Positions 36,450 through 47,379 of a DNA stretch of 64,000 bases are shown piece after piece (the first letter of the stretch is position 1; every line of letters begins with the position of its first letter). The stretch lies in contig NC_083534.1 of the NCBI RefSeq assembly GCF_032362555.1, positions 1,764,001 to 1,828,000 of the forward strand, in the 5' to 3' direction. Origin of the DNA: Amyelois transitella (lineage: Eukaryota; Arthropoda; Insecta; Lepidoptera; Pyralidae). Under the pieces are notes generated by a model. It worked only from the letters and a program-made list of their open reading frames with translations, had not been told where the DNA came from and did not search any database. The translations under genes were made by a program, and so were the position numbers.

Positions 36450-37390
36450 ACTCAGATGCATAAATTACACCTGGAAGTAGCATCCTTACGTGAAGAGGTT
36501 TGGACATATTTGACGATAGTTTGAATGTCTTTAAACATAAGATGCTGAATCTATTGTAAATGTTTTAGGTTATAGAATAAAATTGAAATTTCATTTGTAA
36601 TTTAGTTTAAATATCAATTTAAAAGAAAGTAAAAAACATTAAAAGACAATAATTAAAATACTCACAGATTTTTGTACGAAACAATTAAAGCCATCATGTT
36701 GTACATTTTGTAATTTCCATAGTCCTTATGCATATAAATATAAATAAAAATTTATTTCCTTTTTCAATTTATTGTTCAACAAATGCCACACACGTGCATA
36801 AACAAACATTTTATATCCACGTAAAATAGTGCAAGTAACAATTTATACCATGTTTATCATGGCACAAAGCAAATAACTTTAGAGTTACGATTTTCTGGGA
36901 TTAAATTGTAAAATATTGTTACAACGATAAGGTACTCCGAAACCACAAAAATTTTACAGATTAATTATATGATTCTTATAAATGCTCCAACTATTTGTAG
37001 TAAAAAAAAAATAAACCTTGATATTTGAAAAAACTACAAAAACGACTTTTTTTTTAAACTTCCTGTAAATTATTTTTTTCAAATTCAAAGGATGTGTTTT
37101 TTTACTTCAAAGAAACGATCATTGACACTCCAAAGTAATATCGCCTTTTATTGCCTTGTTTTTCAATACAGGGTACACCGGGAATTCATAGCGGCAACAT
37201 AATTACTTTATATTAGAAATTATCAGATTTTTAAAATATATGACGACGCAACGAATAAATTAAAACAAAAAATATGTCAATATTATAGACCAAGACACTT
37301 GGTTCGTGGGACAGGGGCGCACGTGAGACGGCTGAAAGAGGCAACAGGTGACTTAAATAATATATTTTTTGTCTATTTTTTGTCAATATT
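36450..37390. other. AT-rich stretch without genes
   Basis: Homopolymer-rich sequence with no ORF above background. The N-terminal part of the following pogo-like relic may have decayed here. Confidence 0.35.
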
Positions 37391-37394
37391 TTCA

Positions 37395-38612
37395 TGTTGA
37401 CAATAAATCTGGCAATGCTAAATAAACAGCACATAGAAAGGAAACACTCTGGTATCATTAGTATTGAAAATAAAGAGGTACCTACAGACTTCAGGGAAAA
37501 TACTAGCAACAAAAGGACAGAAGAGAGTGGGTCCATCACCAGTTGGGAGAGAGGCAAAAATATAACTTTGATGTTTGCAATGGCGCTGCAGGTGGCTTCA
37601 TCCCACCTATGTTTATTTATCATCGCAAGAGAATGACTCCTCTACTTGAGAAGGATGGTCCATCAGGAGCACTTTATAAATGCTCCGACAATGGTTGGAT
37701 AAACGAAAGTCTCTTTCTTGAGTGGCTCACACATTTTAAAAATCATGCTAAACCTTTTCTCTTGATTTTAGACAATCATGCTAGTCATTCTTCCCTACCT
37801 ACTACGAATTTTGCAAAAGCAACTATATTCATATGTTATCCTTGCCACCACACACATCCCACAGAATGCAGCCTTTGGACGTGTCATTCTTTGGACCTCT
37901 TAAAACCGCATACAAAAAGGAATGTGATTTGCACATCAAAAGTCATTGGTGAGATGAGATTGGTGATTATGATTCAATGGTGAGGAAAGCATATATTACC
38001 GTTGCCTCTATTAACAAAGCAGAGTCGGGATTTAGGGCAACCAGGTATTTTTCCAATAAATCCCCAAGTATTTTGTGAAGAAGATTTTATGGCTGCTGAG
38101 ATTCTCTAATCTGACTCTATAGTCGTTTCCAATGAATCTATTACGATTTCTACTTGTGACGTAGAACAAGATTCAAATGTCATTCTGAGCACATCAAAAC
38201 AATTAGATTTATCAGCTGTAAGTGAATCAGCGCAAGTAGTTATCTCTTCCCCGACATGACAAGATAAAGAGTCGTCTGATCCTACGTCAAATGTTCAATT
38301 TTCCGATTTTATAAAATTACCAGAGAAAACAACTGTGGCTAAAGAGAAACAGCGTCGAAAGAAGCAGCATGCTACGTTATCAACCTCAACTCCACTGAAG
38401 AAAGATGTGATAGAAAAGGAAAATAAAGATAAAAAAATACAGAAAGAGCAAGAGAAAGAGAAAAAGAAATGGAAAGGTAAGGGTCAGGGGAAGAAGACTA
38501 AGGTGCAGAAGGGTGATGGTCCCCAAAGGGCAAAGAGACAGGTTCTTCAAGATTCAAACGATACATCAGTCTCAGACACTAACACTAACGTGATTTTATG
38601 TTATGTTGTTTA
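37395..38612 (+). pseudogene. Pogo-like (DDE_1) transposase relic
   Basis: Frame pieces: NAAGGFIPPMFIYHRKRM-like core (VCNGAAGGFIPPMFIY), KCSDNGWINESLFLEWLTHF and [14 protein letters not shown] (second catalytic Asp), then degenerate PCHHTHP for PPHTTHx. A lysine-rich C-terminal region follows (EKENKDKKIQKEQEKEKKK, KRQVLQDSNDTS). Several frame changes and stops. The 3' end is cut by the mariner insertion at 38616. Confidence 0.75.
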
Positions 38613-38615
38613 TTA

Positions 38616-39865
38616 CGAGGGCGACACTGAAAGTTTATAGAACTGGCCATTTGTTATTTATATAATAAAAAAATGAATTCGGATTTCAAAAATGGAACTC
38701 TTTAGCAATAATAATGAGTAAAAATTTCATTCTATTGTCATTATTTTTGCAATTTGGCGGCAAAATGAAAATAATTCGTGCCAAAATAACGCGAGAAAAT
38801 TTTCGTGCAATAATTTTTTATGACTTTCGGTGTAAGTTAACTCAACAAGAAAGTTACAATAGACTTCGATTGGCCTTTCATAATGAAGCCCCATCTCGTG
38901 CCACTGTTTACAACTGGTTCAATGAATTTAAGCGTGGTCGGTCTAATCTCACCGATGATCTGCGTGAGGGACGGCCTTCTACGGCGCCGACTGAAGAAAA
39001 CATCAGTGTTGTGCGGCGTATGATAGAGGCTGGCAAAAGAGTTACCTATCAGCAGATTCGGACAAGTCTAGGCATTGGTATGAGCCAAATCCATAAAATC
39101 CTCCATGAACATTTAGAGGTCAGGAAGCTTTGTGCCCGGTGGATACCCCATAATTTGACTGAGGCCCAAAAACTCCGTCGTGTTAATTGGTGCCGTGATA
39201 TGATTGAAAAATTTAACGGAGGTGACTCAAATGCCGTATTCGACATACTTACGGGTGACGAAAGCTGGATTTATTGTTATGATCCAGAAACTAAAAGGCA
39301 GTCGGCCCAGTGGGTGTTTCAGTTCGAGGAGTTGCCCACAAAAGTGAAGAGAGGTCGAAGTGTGGGAAAAAAGATGGTGGCTTCGTTTTTCGGAAGGACA
39401 GGCCATTACGCAACAATTGTTTTAGAGGATCAGTTAATGCAGAGTGGTACATCAATATTTGTTTGCCACTTGTCTTTGAAAAAGTTCGGGAGAATCGACC
39501 TCGCAACAGAATCTTCCTTCATCACGACAACGCCTCGGCGCACACCGCCAGGCGAACCATCGACTTTTTAGAGACATCAAATGTGGAATTACTGGGTCAC
39601 CTTGGGATTTCTATTTATTCCCCAAAATAAAAGAAAAACTTCGCGGTAAACGTTTTGTGAACGCTGAGGAAGCAGTCGCTGCGTTTGAAAGGGCCGTCGA
39701 AGAGACACCTAAGGAAGAGTGGGCAAGGTGCTTCTCCCAATGGTTCCATCGGATGCAGCGATGTATTGACGTAAAGGGACACTATTTTGAAAAGATATAA
39801 TAAAACTAATATTAAAGTAGAATGCTCAGTTTTTGATTTTCAAAAAACTTTCCGTTTGACCCTCG
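38616..39865 (+). mobile_element. Mariner element, 1250 bp, inactivated
   Basis: Imperfect inverted ends CGAGGGCGACACTGAAAGTT (38616) and the complement of CGAGGGTCAAACGGAAAGTT (ending 39865), with TA on both sides (38614-38615, 39866-39867). It is inserted into the end of the pogo-like relic. Confidence 0.85.
38765..39800 (+). pseudogene. Mariner transposase pseudogene
   Basis: N-terminal HTH (NFRAIIFYDFRCKLTQQESY, PSRATVYNWFNEFKRGR), linker WIPHNLTEAQKLRRV, first Asp in LTGDESWIYCYDPETKRQ. After a frameshift near 39430 the second Asp appears in FLHHDNASAHTARRTID. The third catalytic Asp motif (YSPDL) is missing, deleted between VELLGH and FYLF-like text at 39600. The C-terminal end (EEWARCFSQWFHRMQRCID) is in a third frame and ends at 39800. 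At least two lesions. Confidence 0.88.
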
Positions 39866-40123
39866 TAGCATTCATCTTAAACAATGTTATAATTAGTTTT
39901 GGTCTAAAATGCAAACAGTCTATAATATGTATAGCCAAGATTATTATTTTCCTTGTTCTATCACGAACACCTAGTTTTAAAAAAGAGGAACTTTAAAAGT
40001 GAACCTTCATTGAAAATGTTCGTAAAAAAATTGTGTTAAAGATAATTTTAGAACTTCCAATGAGCCTCGTTCGTACACACGTCTAATATTTTTACTTCAG
40101 TGATACTAGTATATTTCTCATAA

Positions 40124-43025
40124 CCCTTTACAACCGACTCAAACTAAACGTGCATCATACTTTGAAAAATTCTGGACGACGCGCGATTTCGTTTTCGTGG
40201 ACGCAAACGACACTGATCGAGCGTGCAAGATCTATTCCTGCGAATAATAAATATTGCGTGACCTCGTGACCTCTCAGTCGCAGGCAGTGAGGCGTCGAAC
40301 ATGGCTGGGTTTTTTGGCGGAATCGGCGGCTCACGTAAGTATTATTTTTATTTACTTTTTTATGGTAAAATGAATGTGCTATTATGATTATATGTAGTAA
40401 AGGTATTAAAGTATCGAATGGAATAAGATTTTTAATAAAATGTACACGGGAATTAATAGAAATACTGCTAAAATAAAAATGTTGCACGTTCGTGTGCTTT
40501 CGGTATGAGTGCGCTGAACTTAATTTTCGCAGATTTTGTTTTGTTTTGCTTTTTATTTGCATTTATAACATAATAAATGTTTCTTTCAGGCCTGCCTCTA
40601 AATGAAAATGATATAGAGAACGTTTTGACAGCGATGGGTGATGGTAATCTCTCGGATATTGACGAATTCGAAGATTCAGACGACGATTGTGACCCAACTG
40701 CGATTGAACGGCTGGTATTAGAAGGCCTGGATTCTGGAGACGTCTTATTAGACCAGAGTTATGCTGAGCCCATCCCCGACCAAGGACAGTGTCTACCACC
40801 GCCGTCAGCTGTGTCATTTGGCGAAGATATCTCCTGTTCTTCAGCAAATACGAACAATATCCCACTTCAGGTGAGCCAATTGCCAAGTCACACAATTAAT
40901 ACACCAACCCCTGATAATTTCGCACAAAGATCATCTACAAGGTCGTCATCAAGTCATTCTCCTACTGTATCGTCCTCTAGAGAAAACAGGAACAGTACTA
41001 GGCGCAACACTGCTAACATTCAACCAGTTCAACCGAATTCTACTAACAGGTCTACTTTCTCCATACAAAACCAACCATCGACTTCGCGCCCTGATCTTTG
41101 GAAAGAAACACCTTTTGAAGATAAGCCACACAATTTTGAAAAACCCAGCGTAAGACCAGTTCAAGCTCCTGTAGAGTATTTCAAAGAATATTTTGATGAC
41201 GAGTTTTATGAACTAATAAGTTTGTGTACAAATAATTATTTCATGCGAAAGAGTGGCAGAGAATTAAAAACATCTCGATCTGAAATAATTAAGTTATTTG
41301 GAATCCATATCATGATGGGTTGTATTCCCTATCCAAGGGTGACAATGTATTGGCGGGCTGGAATAGCATTAGAAAAAATTACGTCTAAGATGAGCAGAGA
41401 TCGCTTTCAAGCACTCAGAAATGCATTGCATGTTGTTAATACAGACATTCAACCCCCTAGTCAAGAACCTAATGTACTTTGGAAGGTGCAGCCAATTATA
41501 GACCAAGTAAGAAATGGATGTTATAAACAAGAACGTACTCCCGGTTACTACTCTATCGACGAGCAGATGATACCATTTACTGGAAGATGTGCCGTCCGTC
41601 AAGTGGTAAAAAACAAACCTCGACCTGTGGGACTCAAAAACTTTGTTTTGACGACTAGTTCAGGCCTCATGTTGGATTTTGAGATTTACAAAGGCGCAAA
41701 GACAATGTTTGAAGAGACGAGGCTAGGCCTCGGACCATCTGTCATTCTTCATTTAGCTAGAAGTGTCCCAGTTGGCAGTTGCTTGTACCACGATAGGTAT
41801 TTTACTACGATACCTTTGATAGAGGAGTTAAACAAGCGAGGTATCCACAGCACTGGGACTATAATGCATAATCGAATACCTGACAGGACTAGCCTTAAGT
41901 TTAAAAAGGACTCACTTATGCAACGAGGCGAAAGTCAGCAAATGGTGCGGGATTCATCAGTTCTTGTAAAATGGAAGGACAATACCACTGTAACCCTAGC
42001 GTCCAACTGTACAGGTGCCTCGACCACAGATATTGTGAAACGGTGGGATAGGAAAAACCGTCAATATATCGACGTACCAGCCCCTAAAATAGTGATGAAT
42101 TATAACAAACACATGGGCGGGGTGGATGTCCTGGACCAGCAAATGGAATACTATAGAACTTTTATAAAAACTAAAAAATGGACATTGAAGGTACTTATTC
42201 ATTTTTTAGATTTGTCTTTAGTTAATTCTTGGCGCGCTTACAAAAATGATTGTTTAGCTAACAAATACCCAAGAAATAAAACGTTAGATTTGTTAGATTT
42301 TCGTCTTGAAATAGCGGAGGTATTGCTAAATAGCCCTGATAAGCAGCGTCGTTCCTCTGATGAAGATACGATGGAGATTAATGTGCCAAAAAAGTTTAAA
42401 AAGGCCATAAAGCCTTCTATATCTTTAAGATATGATGGTTATAATCACTTGCCACAGTTTGATGACCTTAAGTCTCCTAGAGCATGTCAAAATGAAAATT
42501 GCAAAAGTCGTACGAAGACACGATGCATCAAATGCAATGCCTATCTTTGTATAGCTCGTAATCAGAATTGTTTCAAAGATTTTCATTCTGCCTAATGTAA
42601 AAGTAATTTTATATTTTAATTATGGAGAGTTGTTTTTTGTTTTGAGTATTTTTATAATTTTTAAGTCATGAAAAGACATTTAATTTTGTTAAACTTTTAA
42701 AAATAACTATGAAAGCTTGTTCCTATTATGAAGACTGGTAAATTTTTGAGACTGATTAAAGATAAAGCGTTTTTAAGTGTTTTCTAATAAAAAAATATTT
42801 GATTTTGTTACTTATTGGAGTTTTATTTACAAAAAATATAAAACTTGCACGATCGTGCAAATGTCAGTTATAATCTGAAGCGCACGATCGTGCACGTCAT
42901 TTTCCGGGAAATGGGGCTTTTCCGATTTTTTTCTCTATTTTTCCTGTATTCTTTAGAACCATAATACAAGTCTAAGTACAGTTTTTTTCATAAACTCACA
43001 ACTTTATGTGTCCGGTTGTAAAGGG
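40124..43025 (+). mobile_element. piggyBac element PB3 with ATAA duplication
   Basis: Inverted ends CCCTTTACAACCGAC (40124-40138) and GTCCGGTTGTAAAGGG (43010-43025, one extra C). ATAA flanks both sides (40120-40123, 43026-43029). Two copies of the palindrome GCACGATCGTGC lie downstream of the gene (about 42848 and 42882). It contains an intact two-exon transposase. Confidence 0.85.
40301..42595 (+). CDS. piggyBac transposase, two exons, 679 residues (PB3)
   Basis: Exon 1 40301-40334 (MAGFFGGIGGS + one base), donor CAC/GTAAGT; exon 2 40590-42595, acceptor TTTCTTTCAG. Phases match, giving MAGFFGGIGGSRLPLNEND. Acidic N-terminus (SDIDEFEDSDDDCDP), a Ser/Asn-rich linker, then the DDD core: Asp335 in YYSIDEQMIPFTGR, Asp413 in CLYHDRYFTTIPL and Asp524 in HMGGVDVLDQQM. 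C-terminal CCHC-like finger (CQNENCKSRTKTRCIKC, CIARNQNC). Without the intron call the frame would start MFLSG at 40577. No defects. Confidence 0.88.
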
Positions 43026-43046
43026 ATAATACACTGTCAAAACTTT

Positions 43047-43884
43047 TTGAACATGAGTCAGAGTGGAAGGCCTACATACCTATCCACAGTTGGAAGCTTT
43101 GGTGAATTTTTTGGAAGAAAATCCATTGGGAGAAAATGGCTAAAGATCATGTTATCATCATCATCATTGTTCAAGCAAAATGGGAGACCAAACTAAAATG
43201 GTAACAAATTACCATAACTGTAAGTGCTATAGGAGGGACGCAAAAAGATGTCAATAGTTGGACAAAGGTAAGATGTTTAATCCATAAATTAAGTAAATAG
43301 GTAAGTAAGTAATTTGTTGTTTTAATAAATTCTTGCCCAGTCAAGCAAATACAACAACGGTAACAGATATTTGTTTGAGCCCTTTAGAGGATAGAGTGGC
43401 AGCAATATAAGGACGAGATGTTGTCACTACATTGCGGGGAGTTCAACAAAATCCCTTTTTGTCTCAGGTAATTTCATTTTATGTATACAATAAATGTTGG
43501 TTTGTTTTGTTAGGTTAAGAGTTAATTTTTTCATGTTTTGATTTCCACTGTAGAACACTACTGCTGATGAAGCATCCCACCCTAATTAATTTTCTTTGCA
43601 GGTGTTTACTGGGTGACCGAAAGCTACATTATTCACCTACAGTTGCAGCTAAAGTAACAAATGCGTGTTGTGTTCTCCATAACATTGCAAACAGACACAA
43701 TCTGCCATTTCAACCTTTGACCAGTGCTGAGGCAGAGGCAGAGCGTAGACGCCAGGAAGGCGCTAGCGGTAGTAGGCCTCGAACTGGAGGTGGCGCCTCT
43801 GTTCTTAGTCAATTAGAGTTGGGAAGTGCAGGTAGACAAGCTCTCATTCAACGATTGTGGTCTAACAGGGAAATTGATGATTAA
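43047..43884 (+). pseudogene. Harbinger relic: Myb/SANT-like piece and transposase C-terminus (Harb-F)
   Basis: 43050-43270 reads, across frameshifts, MSQSGRPTY, LEALVNFLEENPLG and IGGTQKDVNSWTK, the Myb/SANT-like protein of Harbingers. 43600-43884 reads RCLLGDRKLHYSPTVAAKV, TNACCVLHNIANRHNLP, the end of a HARBI1-type nuclease. The middle is deleted and both pieces are on the same strand, unlike Harb-A to Harb-D. It abuts PB3 on the left and PB4 on the right. Confidence 0.7.
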
Positions 43885-43890
43885 GTTTAA

Positions 43891-45244
43891 CCTTTAAGTA
43901 CCGACGTGTGGTCTGACAGACACTTTCGTAGGTCAGGAAGTCTAGTTACATAGGTTAGCGAATACGTATCTCCCTGCGCTTCTCTCTACCCCTCAGTCAG
44001 TCGCCCGGCAGCGTTCATGGAGAGTGGCTATGTCGGCGCTAGTGGTTCCGGTGAGTTAATGGCTTTATAAGATCGCGAGTGGTCTGTCAGACCACTCGTC
44101 TGTACTTGTGTAACTTTTTTTGAATATGACTTTTGTCAGATAATATAGTTTTTTTCTTTTCTATACAGTTGCTTATGAAAATTGATAAGCCAGGTACTTC
44201 GGGCATAAAATGAGCAACCACTAGCGAAAATAAAAGTGCTCCTCCCATGAAGAAAACTTACCAAACAAGGCCTCAAAATAAAGACCATGAAGAAATTTTA
44301 ACGGAATGGCTAAATGAGAGTTCAGAATCCGACTGTGATGAAATTGACCCGAAAACCCTTTCATTTATGCATCACAACGAACAATTAAATGAAGAAAACA
44401 ATAAACCGGAAATTATATCTAACTATAATTCCACAAAGGGTGGAGTTATTTCCATTTATAATACTAGTCGGCGAACACGGCGTTGGTCAATGGCAATATT
44501 TTTTCGAATGTTAGACCTAAGCGCCATAAATGCAGGTATTTTGTACAATTTCAACTCGCATATAAAAATAGAAGACAGATCTGTCTTCTTGAAACTACTC
44601 GCAAGATCTCTAGTCGTTCCAAAAATGCAGCGCCGCTGTCTAAATAAACATCTACCAAGAGAGTTACGTTTGTCCATAAAAAGGGTTCTTGGGTCAGCAA
44701 AACCATACAATGTAACAGAAAATGAAGAAGAGGGTAGTCACACCAGAAAACTCTGTCACAACCTTACAAATGTGACTCTTGTAAGAAACATGTGTGCCTA
44801 CAATGCAGCAAACCTGTTTGCAAAGAGTGTTTGTAAACTTTGATAGTTCCTACCATTTGGTGCCTTGTGATTTACAAGAAAATTGTTTTTAACATATTAT
44901 ATTATATATTATTTTGCTTATGTGATTATTTATCTTTAAGAAAAAAGGACATTTTAAATGTTTTTATATTTTTTTGATTAATAATAATTAGTAAAATAAA
45001 AGTAACGTTTTTCGTCCAAAGAATTTGAGACTGTAATTTAGTAGTTAAATTATTAATAATTAATGGCTGTACTACTATTTTTTTTTTTCATTTATTCAAT
45101 AACTAAATACATATAGAATTCTGAGAAATATTTATATACATATAATATTAATAAACATAAAGATTTCTTCATAAAAGGTATGGTGGTCTAGCAGACCTCA
45201 CGTCGGTACTTAAGTAACTAAAATAGCACGTCGGTACTTAAAGG
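43891..45244 (+). mobile_element. Internally deleted piggyBac PB4, TTAA duplication
   Basis: Perfect 18-bp ends CCTTTAAGTACCGACGTG (43891-43908) and CACGTCGGTACTTAAAGG (45227-45244), flanked by TTAA at 43887-43890 and 45245-45248. Extra inner copies of CACGTCGGTACTTAA (about 45200) and a GGTCTGTCAGACCACTC palindrome (about 44083) are present. About 1.35 kb, so it is probably mobilised in trans. Confidence 0.93.
44247..44843 (+). pseudogene. Truncated piggyBac transposase (PB4)
   Basis: 198 codons fuse an acidic N-terminal start (WLNESSESDCDEIDP) to the last third of the enzyme (ISNYNSTKGGV, RRTRRWSMAIFFRMLDL). The first two catalytic Asp regions are deleted, and the third is lost because GGVD is GGVI. 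Near the end the zinc domain goes out of frame (KLCHNLTNVT in place of a Cys pair). It cannot be a working transposase. Confidence 0.85.
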
Positions 45245-45556
45245 TTAAATAATATACTATGTACTTGTGTCCTTTCTTTAACCCTAGAAGGCTAACCTCC
45301 GTCGATTCGACGGGTACATTTTGTTTATATCGCCGTCTCTTTCTTTCTGCGCAACCCAACGACTTGTCCTTCAAAACCTCAGTGCCCGCCTACCCCGTCG
45401 CATCGGCGCACGCTTCGCTCGGGTAAGTGTTTTGGTTTTCGAGATATAGGTACTTTGCCCGTCGTTTCGACGGATGATTAGCTTTAACGTAACTTTTGTG
45501 TATTAGCGTCGGAACCGTTTTTATGTTAAAATTTGTATTGTTTGTAGATTTTCACC

Positions 45557-47143
45557 ATGTCACGAAATAGAATACCACTAGAAGATAATCAAATATCGGC
45601 TTTTATAAATGAAGAGTTGCAATTAGAGGATTTCGAGGATGATTCTGCGAGCGAGACCGAAGACTACGTGGAGGAAGACCATGTTCAGGAAGACGAAAAC
45701 TACGAGCTTTCGGATTCTGAAGATCTCCAAATGGAAGAGCAAGTAATTCCACCTGACCCTTCATCAATTGCCTCTGAAAGGCCTCCGTCTTCGCGAATTA
45801 TAGAGCTGTCACAAGCCAGCATTAGAGGTAAAAACCGTCATACCTGGGCCACTTCTAAAGGACAAAGTTCCGCAAGAACATCGATAAGAAATATAGTTCG
45901 TACATCGAGAGGACCTAGTCGATCTTGCAGAGGACTGACAGGTGAGCTGCATTGCTTTGAAAAATTTTTTACTGACGAACTTTTTGAGGAAATTGTAAAA
46001 TGGACTAATGTGGAGATCAATGTAAAGAGATCAAGTTATGAAAGTATTACAGCTACACAAAAAGATACGAATGTTTTAGAAATAAAGGCACTAGTCGGTA
46101 CCCTCATTCTATCAGCAGCTCTTAAGGATAACCATTTGACTACCGAGGAGATATTTAGTAAAATATTCTGTGGTATTGGGTATGTCGCCGCCCTGAGTCG
46201 AGAACGGTTTGATTTTCTTGTGAGATGTTTACGTTTTGATGATAGAAATCTTCGCCTACAACTATCACAAACTGATCCGTTTACGCCAATTAGAGCCATA
46301 TGGAATATTTTGATAGCACAATGTCGTAGTAACTATATTCCTGGAACAAATGTCACGATAGATGAACAGTTACTTGGTTTTCGAGGCAGATGCAAATTCC
46401 GTATGTACATACCCAACAAGCCAGCAAAATATGGTATTAAAATTGAAATGATGTGTGATAGTGGAACATATTATACATATGATTGATGCCATACCATATT
46501 TAGGAAAATGTACTGACACTGGTGGGTTGCCTTTAGGTGAATATTTTGTCAAAGAATTGACACGCAGCATCCATGGGTCAAACAGAAATGTTACCACAGA
46601 TAATTGGTTCACATCAGTCCCGTTAGCGAAAAGTTTGGAACGAGAACCGTATAAATTAACTATAGTGGGTACTCTTCGAGGTAATAAAAGAGAAATTCCT
46701 GAAGAATTGAAAAATTCTAGAAACAGAGAGGTCGGCAGTTCTATATTTTGCTACGACGGGCCACTAACATTACTTTCGTTCAAACCAAAAACTTCTAAAA
46801 TTGTTTACTTTTTGAAAATGACGGCCTCTGTGGCTCAGCGGTAGTACGCTTGTCTGTGACACCGGAGGTCCCGGGTTCGAATCCCGGCCAGGGCGTGATG
46901 AGAAAATAACTTTTTCTGATTGTCCTGGGTCTTGGATGTTTATCTATATAAGTGTTTATTATAAAATATAGTATCGTTGAGTTGGTATCTCGTAACACAA
47001 GTTTCGAACTTACTTCGAGGCTAACTCAATCAGTGTAATTTGTCCCGTATATATTTATTTATATTTATTTATTTATTTATTTGTTGTCATCGTGCGATGA
47101 AGAAGGCACTATAAATTTATCTTCTAATAAGCCACATATGATT
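45557..47143 (+). pseudogene. piggyBac transposase pseudogene (PB5)
   Basis: 45557-46486: acidic N-terminus, then VTIDEQLLGFRGRCKF (first Asp) and YGIKIEMMCDSGTYY. A frameshift near 46480 moves to the frame with YLGKCTDTGGLPLGEYFVK, NVTTDNWFTSVPLA (second Asp) and LTIVGTLRGNKREIP. A SINE then splits SKIVYFL from LSSCDEEGTINLSSNKPHMI (47082-47143), after which Harb-A begins. The third Asp region is absent. Confidence 0.88.
46820..47078 (+). mobile_element. tRNA-derived SINE (family A) inside PB5
   Basis: Head TGGCTCAGCGGTA, B-box GGTTCGAATCC, then the common body and an ATTT tail. The PB5 frame resumes directly after it. Confidence 0.88.
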
Positions 47144-47379
47144 AGCCGGGTCCACACCGGACGATCCATCGCGCTCCGATCGCGCGCGGCAGCAGCGCGA
47201 TCCAAAGATGCAGGCGGTGTGGACGTGCCGCGCGCGATCCATGCGCACGTATTGGAGCGCGCGCTCCCTACCTCGCGCGATCCGTGTGCGGTCGGTTTTT
47301 GTGCCAGCCTCAAAGGTGCCTCAGTTGCGTGATGCGCGCGGTGTGGACGGTTGTGTTGGTTCGCGCGATCCACCTCGCC

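Larger units (their letters stand above)
45282..47143 (+). mobile_element. piggyBac PB5, left part, cut by a SINE and by Harb-A
   Basis: The TTAA at 45278-45281 is followed by CCCTAGAAGGCTAACCTCC and the palindrome CCGTCGATTCGACGG. The transposase frame is interrupted by SINE family A (46820-47078) and then by Harb-A at 47144. No matching right end is found after Harb-A (53725 on), so the 3' side is lost or too decayed. Confidence 0.75.

Noticed and set aside
37231-37623. 130-codon minus-strand membrane-like frame
   Set aside because: It is the antisense shadow of the pogo-like DDE relic in AT-rich DNA.
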